From Butyricimonas paravirosa (lineage in GTDB: Bacteria; Bacteroidota; Bacteroidia; Bacteroidales; Marinifilaceae), in NCBI RefSeq assembly GCF_032878955.1, contig NZ_CP043839.1:3100001-3164000 (forward strand): a stretch of 64,000 nt of DNA, written 5' to 3'. The notes under the pieces were generated by a model, which saw only the letters and a list, made by a program, of their open reading frames with translations, did not search any database and had not been told where the DNA came from. The position numbers and the translations under genes were made by a program. Shown piece after piece: positions 17,701-25,398 of this stretch (position 1 is the stretch's first letter; every line of letters begins with the position of its first letter).

Positions 17701-18149
17701 ACGCCGGGAAGGGGTTCACGGGTATCTTTATCAAACACGACACCTTTTAGCTCGATAAGTTTTATCTTGGGGGTATTAGCTTGTACCGGACGTTGTACGA
17801 TAACGATCGTTTTATCTTCCAGTTTGTACGTGAAAGGTGTTTTGTCCAACAAAAATTCCAGTACTTGTGTTAGTGGGGCGTTTGTGAATTCCTTAGAGAT
17901 GCGTTTGTCATAAGCTTTGACCTGTCCTGCATTATAAAAGAATTCCATTCCCGTGGTGGTGCTGATTTGTTTGATAGCATCCAGAAGGGTCGTATTTTCC
18001 AGTTTAAGATTGAGACGCGTTTCCTGCGCATGTGAATTGTAGGTCATGCTGCAAAATACGATGATCAGGAAAAGAGGCAAGATCATTTTTCCCGTGAACT
18101 GGGTCCAGGGAATTACTTGTCTAAGATTGGATGAAGTGTCTTCTTTCAT
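14793..18149 (-). CDS. SusC/RagA TonB-dependent transporter with STN domain, cluster A
   Basis: An outer-membrane active importer of 1118 residues. In order: a signal peptide ending near YNSHAQ, an STN signalling domain (about 45-125, LLDAIKQISTTTGMEFFYN) that talks to FecR, a carboxypeptidase-like domain (about 130-215, LKGVVFDKDTREPLPGVTV), the plug with VVVTGIYRRKKESFTGS and ILKDAASTAIYGSRAANGV, and a C-terminal barrel ending in SMSFSISATF, an outer-membrane assembly signal. The KESFTGS plug variant is shared with the SusC of cluster B but not with cluster C. Expression is probably driven by the cluster's own sigma factor from the 316-bp gap upstream. Confidence 0.95.
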   Translation of the reverse strand: MKEDTSSNLRQVIPWTQFTGKMILPLFLIIVFCSMTYNSHAQETRLNLKLENTTLLDAIKQISTTTGMEFFYNAGQVKAYDKRISKEFTNAPLTQVLEFLLDKTPFTYKLEDKTIVIVQRPVQANTPKIKLIELKGVVFDKDTREPLPGVTVMIEGSQQGTATNANGEFIFPIDSGNYNIIFSFIGYERLVKKFDGNNSAEFQEIQLTPAVETIEDVVVTGIYRRKKESFTGSASTYKVEDLKAAGTQNVLQSIRTLDPSFKINVNNQFGSDPNRLPDVEIRGKSSVMGLKEEYGTDPNQPLFILDGFETDLQTVMDLNMNRVASVTLLKDAASTAIYGSRAANGVLVIETKVPEKGVLSLSYKGDFSITMADLSDYNLMNAREKLEFETRAGRYTSTTNDPMDQITLDNLRNQRLQDIERGVNTYWLSEPIRTGFVQKHNLYAEGGEERIRYGLGLSYGNTQGVMKGSDRQTISGNIDLVYRTGKFQFSNKFILDYMKTNDPAVPFSEYAQANPYFRKYNSEGGIDKYLYYTEDPEEYSVPNPLWNAHLNNYDVQDQFGFTNNFILEWFATDDLRARAKFGITKNNSTAEVRLSPQHSDFDEVSDTEKGLYTNAQTKNLNYEGDISVTYGHLFAGKHMVNAVAGFNFSTKENSQNGYKAIGFTEDEFDAPSFTNSYPAGSKPTYTESKTRAASFYINGGYAYDNRYLFDFNYRSDGTSVFGTNNRFRNTWSVGLGWNIHSEKFMENCDFFQLLKLRGSVGNPGNQNFASYQAFSTYAFTHWMSNIFGTGVILEGLGNPDLAWQETINYSLGADITMFNERVNVTLDLYRKKTDPLVAAITTPSSIGVKSVMMNMGQLKTDGIEVTLKVSPIYRPQDRFVWNISLNGTHAKSKYSKIGNSLQSMNEQNQANLNTTRYYDGGSPTDIWAVRSAGIDPATGQDLFIKKDGTYTFTYDKNDEVVVGNTEPKLEGVLGTTLYYKGFSFGCYLRYQLGGQVFNSALYEKVENIDRESINYNQDKRALYDRWSTPGQEAKFKRISLFQTTETSSRFVMDENTLSGESFNIGYEFTQPFIKHVGLSTLTVQANMNDIFRVSSVKSERGIDYPFARTMSFSISATF

Positions 18150-18465
18150 GATATTTATGTTACTGTTATTAATTGATTGTTAGTTGTTTATTTGCTTGAT
18201 AAACCTTTTTTTTTAGGGTTACAAATCCCAGGGCTTTATCCGTGATAAAGTCTTTCCTTTTTTGAGTTATTATCTACATTCGATATTTTTTCGCTAATAT
18301 GTTGCTACTGTTTTCTAGGTACTTTTGTCCGGTAATGTTCTCTCTTTCATTTTATTTGATCGTTAGGTTTTGTATTTGGTGTTATTTTTTTGAGTATACA
18401 ATTCCCCCGGCATTACGTTTTGATAATGTCCTCGGTCAGATATTCAATATGTTATTCCTTTGTTT
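18150..18465. other. FecR-SusC intergenic region of cluster A
   Basis: An AT-rich 316-bp gap without a credible gene. It would hold the sigma-dependent promoter and leader of SusC. I find no housekeeping -7 element on the minus strand, consistent with dependence on the ECF factor. A short 7-bp hairpin (CTTTATC/GATAAAG, 18233-18250) is the only structure seen. Confidence 0.4.
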
Positions 18466-19539
18466 TTACTTCAGATGAATGATACCGTTTTCAATGCTAC
18501 ACGTTATATTACTTGTTGTTGTTAATAATTTCGTGATGTAATCAATACCTCTTTCATACCGGATCATACCGGAGAAGCAAGTATCGTTGTATTTTTCTGC
18601 TACTTTTATTTCAATGCCGTACATTCGGGCAAGCTGTTTTGCCAGTGCGGGTAATTTCTCATTGTTGAAATAGAGGATTCCTTCTTTCCACATGGCGAAT
18701 TCGGAGGTGTTTACCTCGTTTTTCGTGACTCCTTTCGTCGTTTTGTTTACCCGTACTTGTTCATTGGGTAAGAGGGCGATGGCTTCAGTTCGTGTGGGGA
18801 GTGAGTATTCAATTTTCCCGGTAACCAATGTCGTGATATTCTCTTCGTTATCCGAGTAAGCTGAAACGTTGAAACTGGTCCCCAATACCCGAATGGATTC
18901 TCCTCCGGGGATTTCCACGTGAAAAGGTTTTGTGGCATCCGGTTTGACGTCGAAGAAGCCTTCTCCCTCTATTTTTACCCGTCTCTCTTTGGCAGAGGCG
19001 AATGTTGCCGGGTATTCGAGCCATGTGTCCGAATTTAACCACACGTGAGTGCCGTCCGTCAGTTCTAGATCGAAACGCTTTCCCGCGGGGACGTATATCT
19101 TGAGTGGGGTCTCCTCTTGCAGGGTGATTTCCTCACCCGTGGCGGATTGTAAGGTCGTCTTCGCGTTTGGGTTGACATTCATTCTGGCTGATGTGTTCAG
19201 GTTGGCCACGATGGAATCTCCTATCATGAATTGAACTTTTTGTTCGCTGATAGATATGCCCATATCATTTAATTGTGCAAATACAGGAGATTTTTCGGAT
19301 GATTCGGGGCTGAATAGCAAAAGTATAAATAAGCATACCGCAGCTGCACTACTTGAAATGTAGATGATACGGCGTCTGAAGGTATGTTTATGTATTCTTT
19401 GTTTCACGTTCCGATAGTTTTCGTCCAACATTTGATCATCGTTTTCCACGGGGGGAAGTGAGTTCCATATTTCCTCCAGTAACTCTTCCTCGTTCTCCCC
19501 GATGGGGCGTTTCAAATATTTCCCTGCATTTGTTTTCAT
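18466..19539 (-). CDS. FecR family anti-sigma factor, cluster A
   Basis: A 357-residue inner-membrane protein: a cytoplasmic N-terminus of about 55 residues that binds the sigma factor, one transmembrane helix (about 57-77), then a periplasmic FecR domain (ITLQEETPLKIYVPAGKRFDLELTDGTHVWLNSDTWLEYPATF, in pieces, with FFDVKPDATKPFHVEIPGGESIRVLGTSFNVSAY). The last 80 residues (FNNEKLPALAKQLARMYGIEIKV) are a DUF4974/STN-like domain that would receive the signal from the SusC STN domain. It lies 63 bp behind the sigma gene. Confidence 0.92.
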   Translation of the reverse strand: MKTNAGKYLKRPIGENEEELLEEIWNSLPPVENDDQMLDENYRNVKQRIHKHTFRRRIIYISSSAAAVCLFILLLFSPESSEKSPVFAQLNDMGISISEQKVQFMIGDSIVANLNTSARMNVNPNAKTTLQSATGEEITLQEETPLKIYVPAGKRFDLELTDGTHVWLNSDTWLEYPATFASAKERRVKIEGEGFFDVKPDATKPFHVEIPGGESIRVLGTSFNVSAYSDNEENITTLVTGKIEYSLPTRTEAIALLPNEQVRVNKTTKGVTKNEVNTSEFAMWKEGILYFNNEKLPALAKQLARMYGIEIKVAEKYNDTCFSGMIRYERGIDYITKLLTTTSNITCSIENGIIHLK

Positions 19540-19602
19540 GCGTGTTTCTCTCTAATCTGTTTATATAATACTTGACTTTTCGAAACTACGTATTCGAAAA
19601 TG

Positions 19603-20154
19603 TTATTTTTTTGCTTTTGCCCGAAGTTTTTTCATGGCCTGGTAGAGAATCGTTTCTACGGTCCGGGCAGAAATGCCCAGTTCTTTGGCGATTTGAGTAC
19701 TTTTTTTATTCTCGATATGGCTCATGATGACCACTTGTTTACTTCTTTCCGGTAGCTCGTTAAGGATGTTAGCCAGTAGGGTTTCGGGATCTGTCGGGGG
19801 ATCATGGTTGATGGTATTTTCTTCTTCTTCGCTTGTCTCCTGTTTTATCTGTTCGTGATGCAGTTGATGAAGGGAGTGGGTTTTGAGGTAGCGTAGTGAA
19901 TTATTGTGAGTTCCCCGAAGAAGATAGTTGCGGAGAGATTTTTCCCGGTCTAGTTTTTTCCGGTTTTCCCATAAGGTGACAAAAAGATTCTGAACAATTT
20001 CATAAGCGGCTTCTTGATCCGAGAGGATGGTGGTGGCATAATTTCTTAAGGAGGTGAAGTAGCTTTTGTAGACCATGGCAAAAGTTGCTTCATCTCCTTT
20101 TATAAGTGCATCAACGATTTCCCCGTTGTTTGTTATGTCGAAATTATGTTGCAT
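19603..20154 (-). CDS. ECF sigma-70 factor, cluster A
   Basis: A 183-residue ECF sigma factor. Region 2 spans about residues 20-90 (EAAYEIVQNLFVTLWENRKKL, core and -10 recognition), and region 4 about 125-180 (NELPERSKQVVIMSHIENKK, then the helix-turn-helix IAKELGISARTVETILYQAMKKL). It is predicted to switch on the downstream SusC operon when FecR releases it. The gene starts a cassette that separates menB from menC and has its own -7 element. Confidence 0.93.
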   Translation of the reverse strand: MQHNFDITNNGEIVDALIKGDEATFAMVYKSYFTSLRNYATTILSDQEAAYEIVQNLFVTLWENRKKLDREKSLRNYLLRGTHNNSLRYLKTHSLHQLHHEQIKQETSEEEENTINHDPPTDPETLLANILNELPERSKQVVIMSHIENKKSTQIAKELGISARTVETILYQAMKKLRAKAKK

Positions 20155-20182
20155 CGTGTTTTATGAAAAACCCTTGTGATAA

Positions 20183-20190
20183 CAAAGATA
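20183..20190 (-). promoter_or_regulatory. -7 promoter element of the cluster A sigma gene
   Basis: The minus strand reads TATCTTTG, an exact match to TAnnTTTG, 28 bp before the sigma ATG and after the menB stop. No clear TTTG sits 19-21 bp upstream, so the -33 element is weak. Confidence 0.5.
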
Positions 20191-20213
20191 CTAAAAAGAT
20201 GCGAATTTCCTTG

Positions 20214-21035
20214 TCATGGGAATTTGGGGAATTTTTTGAAGTCCGGGTCTCGTTTCTCCAGGAAGGCATTTTTACCCTCTTGTGCCTCTTCCATGAGATA
20301 GTACATCAGGGTGGCATCCCCGGCGAATTCCATTAATCCGTGTTGACCGTCCAATTCGGCATTTAATGCCCGTTTGATCATGCGGATGGCCATCGGGCTG
20401 CGTTGCATGATGGTCTTGCACCAGTCCACGGTTTCATCTTCCAGTTGATCGAAGGGAACCACCTTGTTCACCATCCCCATCTCTTCGGCTTCTTTGGCGG
20501 TGTATTGGCGGCAAAGGAACCAGATTTCACGAGCTTTCTTCTGGCCCACGTGGCGGGCGAGATACGAGGAACCGAATCCCCCGTCGAAGCTACCGACTTT
20601 AGGTCCTGTTTGTCCGAAACGGGCATTCTCGGAAGCGATCGTGAGGTCACACACGACATGAAGCACGTGGCCTCCGCCGATGGCGTACCCGTTTACCATG
20701 GCGATGACGGGTTTCGGAAGAGAACGGATGGCTTTGTGCAGGTCGAGTACGTTGAGGCGGGGGACCCCGTTTTCATCAATGTAGCCTCCTATTCCTTTCA
20801 CTTTCTGGTCACCTCCGGAACAAAACGCTTTGTCCCCGGCCCCCGTGAGTACAACAACACCAATGTCACTCCGTTCCCGACAGATATTTATGGCATCCAG
20901 CATTTCGAAATTGGTTTGCGGACGGAAAGCATTATAAACTTCCTGGCGGTCAATGGTTATTTTAGCTATTCCTTCGAAGAATTCAAATCGAATGTCTTCA
21001 TATTCTTTGATTGTAGTCCATTCTCTTTTTGACAT
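20214..21035 (-). CDS. menB: 1,4-Dihydroxy-2-naphthoyl-CoA synthase
   Basis: Closes the naphthalene ring of menaquinone from o-succinylbenzoyl-CoA. It is a crotonase-fold enzyme of 273 residues. The ATG before SKREWTTIKEYEDI is chosen because family members start there; a longer frame adds only an unconserved stretch. Key blocks: TGAGDKAFCSGGDQKVKG (oxyanion hole), NGYAIGGGHVLHVVCDLTIA (second oxyanion glycine) and GPKVGSFDGGFGSSYLARHV (catalytic Asp/Ser/Tyr segment). A -7 element, TACATTTG (21082-21075), precedes it. It is separated from menD by three unrelated genes and from menC by cluster A. Confidence 0.95.
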   Translation of the reverse strand: MSKREWTTIKEYEDIRFEFFEGIAKITIDRQEVYNAFRPQTNFEMLDAINICRERSDIGVVVLTGAGDKAFCSGGDQKVKGIGGYIDENGVPRLNVLDLHKAIRSLPKPVIAMVNGYAIGGGHVLHVVCDLTIASENARFGQTGPKVGSFDGGFGSSYLARHVGQKKAREIWFLCRQYTAKEAEEMGMVNKVVPFDQLEDETVDWCKTIMQRSPMAIRMIKRALNAELDGQHGLMEFAGDATLMYYLMEEAQEGKNAFLEKRDPDFKKFPKFP

Positions 21036-21277
21036 ATCCGGTATGTTATTTTTAGTTTTTACAAAGTGTAACGACAAATGTACATGATAATTTTTATTTT
21101 AACGAGGTTCGATATAAAGAATTCGCGTGATGGTACAGGGAAGAAAGTCATGGCTTTGTTCGTGGAAGGTCTATGTCTTCTTCGACGTTGGGCGGGATCA
21201 TGAACATAGCATGAACATAGCATCTTCATAGCAAGAATACTCGCCAGTGTTTTTGATGTGAAACTGATGTCAAGGTG

Positions 21278-21688
21278 CTATATGGTTGGTGGTAAGGAAC
21301 CCTGGAGGAAAGGTAGGATATTCCGGGCGATCCACCATACTATGATTAATATTAAGTACGTGTTGACGACTATCCGGTGATGGCAGATCCTTTTTAGCCG
21401 GGCTAATTTATTTCGGGGGTCAAACCATTGCGTGATTACAAGAGCAATTAGATAAGGAATAGAAAGAATAAGGAACGGGTTATACCCGAAAGCTCCTTTG
21501 ATATTCAGGTGTAATAATTGATGAATTGCCCTTTGGCTACCACATGCCGGACAATCAAGTCCCGTGAACCAACGAAAGGGACATTTGGGTATAAATGCCG
21601 AATACTCGGGATCAATGAAGAACAGGATGATCCCGAGTAGTATAATTAGAATGAGGCCTATTTTCTTAAAATGTCCGAACGAATACAT
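21278..21688 (-). CDS. DUF2752 membrane protein
   Basis: A 136-residue inner-membrane protein with three hydrophobic helices (about 9-28, 68-88 and 108-128). The motif RWFTGLDCPACGSQRAIHQ, followed by LLHLNIKGAFGYNPFL, is the DUF2752 signature (C-P-x-C-G-x-x-R-A and N-P). Its function is unknown; the conserved cysteine pair suggests metal or redox binding. It is cotranscribed with the GYF_2/CD225 gene 11 bp upstream, as in other Bacteroidota where these families neighbour each other. Confidence 0.8.
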   Translation of the reverse strand: MYSFGHFKKIGLILIILLGIILFFIDPEYSAFIPKCPFRWFTGLDCPACGSQRAIHQLLHLNIKGAFGYNPFLILSIPYLIALVITQWFDPRNKLARLKRICHHRIVVNTYLILIIVWWIARNILPFLQGSLPPTI

Positions 21689-21699
21689 TCATTCGAATA

Positions 21700-22191
21700 T
21701 TAATAATAACCTCCTCCCATCAGTACACTTGTTAATCCGCTGACGAACCCGATGATGACGGCGAGTACACCTCCACCTAATGCCAAGAAGAAAAATAATC
21801 TTGCCATGTTAGAAGCTTTTATCGCTTCCTCTTGCTGACCGGAATTCCAGAGGTTGTCCACTTTCGTGGCATAGATGATGGAGACAATCCCTAGCGGCAA
21901 ACAGCACAAAATGGTTGATAGGATTGCCCATACTAGCCAGTTGTCCGGTTTGGAATTATTGTTTACCGGTGGTTGAGGTGGTGTGGGAGGGAATGGCGGG
22001 GGTGATAAAGGCGTGGAGGTTTCGTTCGTGAACAATTTCGCAAGTTCGGGAACTTCTCCTGCCGGGAGCCATTGGGCCATACCGTTTTTCCACACGAGGG
22101 AGTTTTTCGTTACCCCGTTGCGAATTAATTCTTCGGGAGAAACCGGGCCTTTTTGTTCATTCTTTTCGTTCAGGTAAAAATAGTTTTCCAT
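21700..22191 (-). CDS. GYF_2 and CD225/dispanin membrane protein
   Basis: A 163-residue protein in three parts. Residues 1-55 are a GYF_2 domain (YFYLNEKNEQKGPVSPEELI, LVWKNGMAQWLPAGEVPEL). Then comes a proline-rich linker (PLSPPPFPPTPPQPPVNN), a possible internal GYF ligand. Residues about 85-155 form a two-helix CD225/dispanin domain (NWLVWAILSTILCCLPLGIV, then the polar loop YATKVDNLWNSGQQEEA and a second helix). Related eukaryotic CD225 proteins remodel membranes; the bacterial role is not known. It lies between a WG-repeat gene with its own GYF_2 domain and DUF2752, spaced by 11 bp on both sides. Confidence 0.85.
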   Translation of the reverse strand: MENYFYLNEKNEQKGPVSPEELIRNGVTKNSLVWKNGMAQWLPAGEVPELAKLFTNETSTPLSPPPFPPTPPQPPVNNNSKPDNWLVWAILSTILCCLPLGIVSIIYATKVDNLWNSGQQEEAIKASNMARLFFFLALGGGVLAVIIGFVSGLTSVLMGGGYY

Positions 22192-22202
22192 AGTTTAATA
22201 AT

Positions 22203-23315
22203 TTACCATTTATATTCGCTTCGTAAATAATTTCCGTTAAAGTCGTAAATATCTTTGATATATCCCCCGTCGGCCTCGATGCGTTCAGAACCGGCGTAGG
22301 GTATGATGTCATTGTATTTGCAGGGGATAATGATTTTTCCTTTTTTATTGATTGCACCCCAGACTCCATTCTGCACTTTACCGTCTTTCGAGAATCCGCC
22401 GCGGTTGATCAGTGATATACCGTTTAATTCTTTACAGATGATAAATTGACAGGGTAATATCTCTTCTCCCTCCAGGGTATAGAGGCCTTCTTGGTCATCT
22501 ATTTTCACGTGGAGGAGCGAGGTTTCCCGCCAGCGGGAAATTTTCGTGTACTCGCAAGGAACGATTACTTTTCCTCTTGGGGTATATAGTCCTTTTAGTT
22601 TCCCTGATTTAACCATGAAATTGTCGGTCGTGAGCCAAGTGTCAACATCATCGTATATACATGGGATAATTTCAGTTCCATCGAGGGCGAGTATCCCTTT
22701 TTGGTTGTTATACGTGGCCCGGTAGTAAGCGGGTGACCAGTAACTATTGGGTGCGATATTATCGTATACGTAGGGAATGATTTCCAATCCGAATTTATCC
22801 ATGACTCCTACTCCGGATCTTTTCTCTATGATGCAGCGATCGTATCGGAAACAATAGGCATGATTTAGTACTCCATAATAGAAAATGGAAAATAAGGAAG
22901 ATAGTAAGAAGGGTAGAACTATCAGTGTTGTATTCAGTAAGTATTTTCTTTTTTTGTAAAACAGGGAAAAGATGATGCCTAGTACCCCGATGATGAGGAT
23001 GACAATTCCCGGAACGTATGGGTAAATGTCAAACCACGAGGCGACAAACGCCGAAACAAATCTGCCAGCGAGTAAGAAGAGAATCGTGCCTAAGGTTGCG
23101 TATAAAATCAGGACAATCTGTACCACGCTGATTTGTGGTTTAGGAGATGTGATACATTCATGTAATTCGGGAATATCTTTTGCCTGTACCCAGTTTGGCA
23201 TACCTTCACGCCACACGGGTGTTTCTCGTGTGATTCCTTGTTGTTTAAGTTCATCTAGCGAAAGCGGCCCGACCTGTTTGTGGGTCTTGTCCATGAAATA
23301 ATAATTTATCCCCAT
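22203..23315 (-). CDS. GYF_2 domain membrane protein with WG repeats
   Basis: A 370-residue protein. Residues 1-55 are a GYF_2 domain (NYYFMDKTHKQVGPLSLDEL, PVWREGMPNWVQAKDIPELH). Three hydrophobic helices follow (about 65-165). The C-terminal half has about six WG-type repeats of some 30 residues, each with G-x-E/K-I-I-P-x-x-Y (GLEIIPYVYDNI, GTEIIPCIYDDV, GKVIVPCEYTKI, GEEILPCQFI, GKIIIPCKYNDI). WG repeats are beta-rich and thought to mediate binding; the ligand is unknown. It leads a three-gene operon; a minus-strand -7 element, TACTTTTG (23357-23350), lies 35 bp upstream. Confidence 0.85.
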   Translation of the reverse strand: MGINYYFMDKTHKQVGPLSLDELKQQGITRETPVWREGMPNWVQAKDIPELHECITSPKPQISVVQIVLILYATLGTILFLLAGRFVSAFVASWFDIYPYVPGIVILIIGVLGIIFSLFYKKRKYLLNTTLIVLPFLLSSLFSIFYYGVLNHAYCFRYDRCIIEKRSGVGVMDKFGLEIIPYVYDNIAPNSYWSPAYYRATYNNQKGILALDGTEIIPCIYDDVDTWLTTDNFMVKSGKLKGLYTPRGKVIVPCEYTKISRWRETSLLHVKIDDQEGLYTLEGEEILPCQFIICKELNGISLINRGGFSKDGKVQNGVWGAINKKGKIIIPCKYNDIIPYAGSERIEADGGYIKDIYDFNGNYLRSEYKW

Positions 23316-23697
23316 AAATTAAGATAAAAAGAATAAACAAACGCTATCCCAAAAGTAGTAAATAAATGGATAAGTGTGCTGTTGGGGGAAGAAAAAATGA
23401 GGTAGGACTTTGGGCGGGGCTGTCCAAAAAGTTATTTTTCAAATTCCCTCCCCCCTTCGGGGTACTCCCTTTACTAATTTTAGATTTAATGATTGTAGAT
23501 TTTAGATTTCCGCCACACAAAGCCGACGCTTTTAAATTTCCTACTTTCAACTTTTAGTTTTTATCTTTTAACCTTTATCTTTCTCTTGCAGAGGTAGAGT
23601 TGAAATACTCTCTATCTTCGGAATGAGTCTCTAACTCCTCTTCTGTTTATAGAGAGAGTTAAAAATAGCTCTTCTGAGAAATTCTAGTTTCCCTTAA
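23316..23697. other. Intergenic region between menD and the GYF/WG operon
   Basis: The end near 23350 holds the -7 element of the WG-repeat gene. The rest is low-complexity, pyrimidine-rich DNA with imperfect repeats of ACTCTCTAT and its complement (23607-23615, 23649-23659), which could form a weak hairpin after menD. No credible gene is seen. Confidence 0.45.
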
Positions 23698-25398
23698 TTA
23701 ACCCCTCAACGCTTGAAAATATCCTTTTAATATTTCCCCGTTTATTTTTCCGGGTGTGTGAACAACGAGAATGGCCGGTTGTTGTCCCGGTTGGTAGAAT
23801 TCGGATAGTGCTGATTCTAACGAGGGTGCATCTGTTGCTCGGTACATCTTGAAACGATGAACTTCGGCAAGCCGTTCTATATCCACGTCGTGAGGGGTTT
23901 CAAATAATTCTTCAACTTCTTCCAGACCGGAAGGACCGGCCAAAAAGCGGAATATGCCTCCTCCTCCGTTTTGGATAACGATGATTCGTAATGACGGGGG
24001 ACAGTTTTTGATCCATAAAGCATTGGAGTCGTACAAAAAGCTGTTGTCTCCCACGATCAGCGTGGTGATCCCGTCGAATGTTGAGGCGGCACCCATGGCT
24101 GTCGAGGTACAACCATCAATACCACTTGTTCCCCGGTTGGCATCGGTACGGTCCACCTGCGTGTACCGGAAGAGTTGGGCGTAACGTATCGGGGTGCTGT
24201 TGCCTAGTTGTAAACGGCTCCCGGCAGGAAGTGCGGGAATGAGCATGGAGAAGGCTTTCAGATCACACCATGGGATACGTTTCAGGTAGTTATCGTGTAT
24301 TTGTGTTGCTTTTTCTTCCCGTTGATGCCATTGGTGGGCATAACTGGACGGTAAACTGTTGGCTTTTATTTCTGCGGGTTGGAGTTGATCAAAGAATGTT
24401 CGGGTGTCCATGGGGACGTGGAGGGTCATGGACTTGTACGTGTCAGGCGGTGTCGAACGTTCGTCAATATGCCAATGAGAATGTGGGGTATGTTCTCGGA
24501 TGAAAGCCTTTATCATACGGGAAACAATCGCTCCCCCGAACGTGATGAGTAGTTCAGGGACGTAAGTCTCTGCTTCTTCCGGTTGAATAGTGGAGATTAC
24601 CCTGTCTATCGTGGAGATCACGAGGGGAATGGATAGATTTGTTACACTTTCCGTTAAAACCACCACGTTGGGAAGGCTTGCTAGTAACTTGATATGTTGT
24701 TGCAAAACCGGATCGGGTTCATGGAATCCGGCGATGATCATGACCTTGGGACAAAGGAAAAATTCCTCCCGCAGGTTTTGAGAGATTTCTGCGGTTAAAG
24801 AAGGGGTTTCTTTCAGAGTCTTGATCACCCGTTCTGAAGTTATGGATTCATGTTGAAAGCCGTACAAGGGTTCTCTCAGGGGAACATTGATATGCACGGG
24901 GCCTTTCCGGCCGTGTTGGGATAGATTGATGGCCTCGTTTACCAGACGATTGGTATGCCAGTGATCCTCGTTGCACGTGATGGCTGTCGGGAGCTGAAAG
25001 CTCTTTTTCACGAAGTTACATAATGCCCCTTGCTGTTGTATCGTTTGGCTATCGTCTTGATCTATCCATTCGGAGGGACGGTCTGCCGAGATAACGAGAA
25101 GGGGAATACCCTGGTAATAGGCTTCCGCCACGGCAGGGGAGTAATTCAATAAGGCGGTTCCCGACGTGCAGATAAGGGCAACCGTTTGTCCGGTTTGTTG
25201 TGCTATTCCTAGGGCGAAGAAGGCGGCCGAACGTTCGTCCACGATGACATGATGTTTCAATCTTTTTTCCCGGGCAACAGACACGAGTAAAGGTGCATTC
25301 CGGGAACCGGGTGACAGAACGACTTCCTTGATCCCTTTTTGAACGAGTAGACTGATAAGAATTCGAACGTTTTCAATATCAGAATGTGATTTTTCCAT
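23698..25398 (-). CDS. menD: SEPHCHC synthase (MenD)
   Basis: The thiamine-diphosphate enzyme that adds a decarboxylated 2-oxoglutarate unit to isochorismate, the first committed menaquinone step. The 566-residue length fits (540-580). N-terminal pyrimidine-binding domain: VLSPGSRNAPL, VDERSAAFFALGIAQQTG, LICTSGTALLNYSPAVAEAY; PADRPSEW-type segment as SADRPSEWIDQDDSQTI; the C-terminal diphosphate-binding site is GDNSFLYDSNAL, followed by the metal-site asparagine region IVIQNGGGGIF. It overlaps the end of menF by 20 bp, so the two are translationally linked. Confidence 0.95.
   Translation of the reverse strand: MEKSHSDIENVRILISLLVQKGIKEVVLSPGSRNAPLLVSVAREKRLKHHVIVDERSAAFFALGIAQQTGQTVALICTSGTALLNYSPAVAEAYYQGIPLLVISADRPSEWIDQDDSQTIQQQGALCNFVKKSFQLPTAITCNEDHWHTNRLVNEAINLSQHGRKGPVHINVPLREPLYGFQHESITSERVIKTLKETPSLTAEISQNLREEFFLCPKVMIIAGFHEPDPVLQQHIKLLASLPNVVVLTESVTNLSIPLVISTIDRVISTIQPEEAETYVPELLITFGGAIVSRMIKAFIREHTPHSHWHIDERSTPPDTYKSMTLHVPMDTRTFFDQLQPAEIKANSLPSSYAHQWHQREEKATQIHDNYLKRIPWCDLKAFSMLIPALPAGSRLQLGNSTPIRYAQLFRYTQVDRTDANRGTSGIDGCTSTAMGAASTFDGITTLIVGDNSFLYDSNALWIKNCPPSLRIIVIQNGGGGIFRFLAGPSGLEEVEELFETPHDVDIERLAEVHRFKMYRATDAPSLESALSEFYQPGQQPAILVVHTPGKINGEILKGYFQALRG

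Noticed and set aside
18233..18250. A hairpin in the cluster A FecR-SusC gap as a third equivalent of the B and C stems
   Set aside because: The stem is only 7 bp and lies more than 200 bp from the FecR stop, so it does not fit the B and C arrangement.
20403..21032. A 209-codon plus-strand frame opposite menB
   Set aside because: It is the complement of the well-supported menB gene, with an unlikely composition (rich in His and Phe) and no motif.
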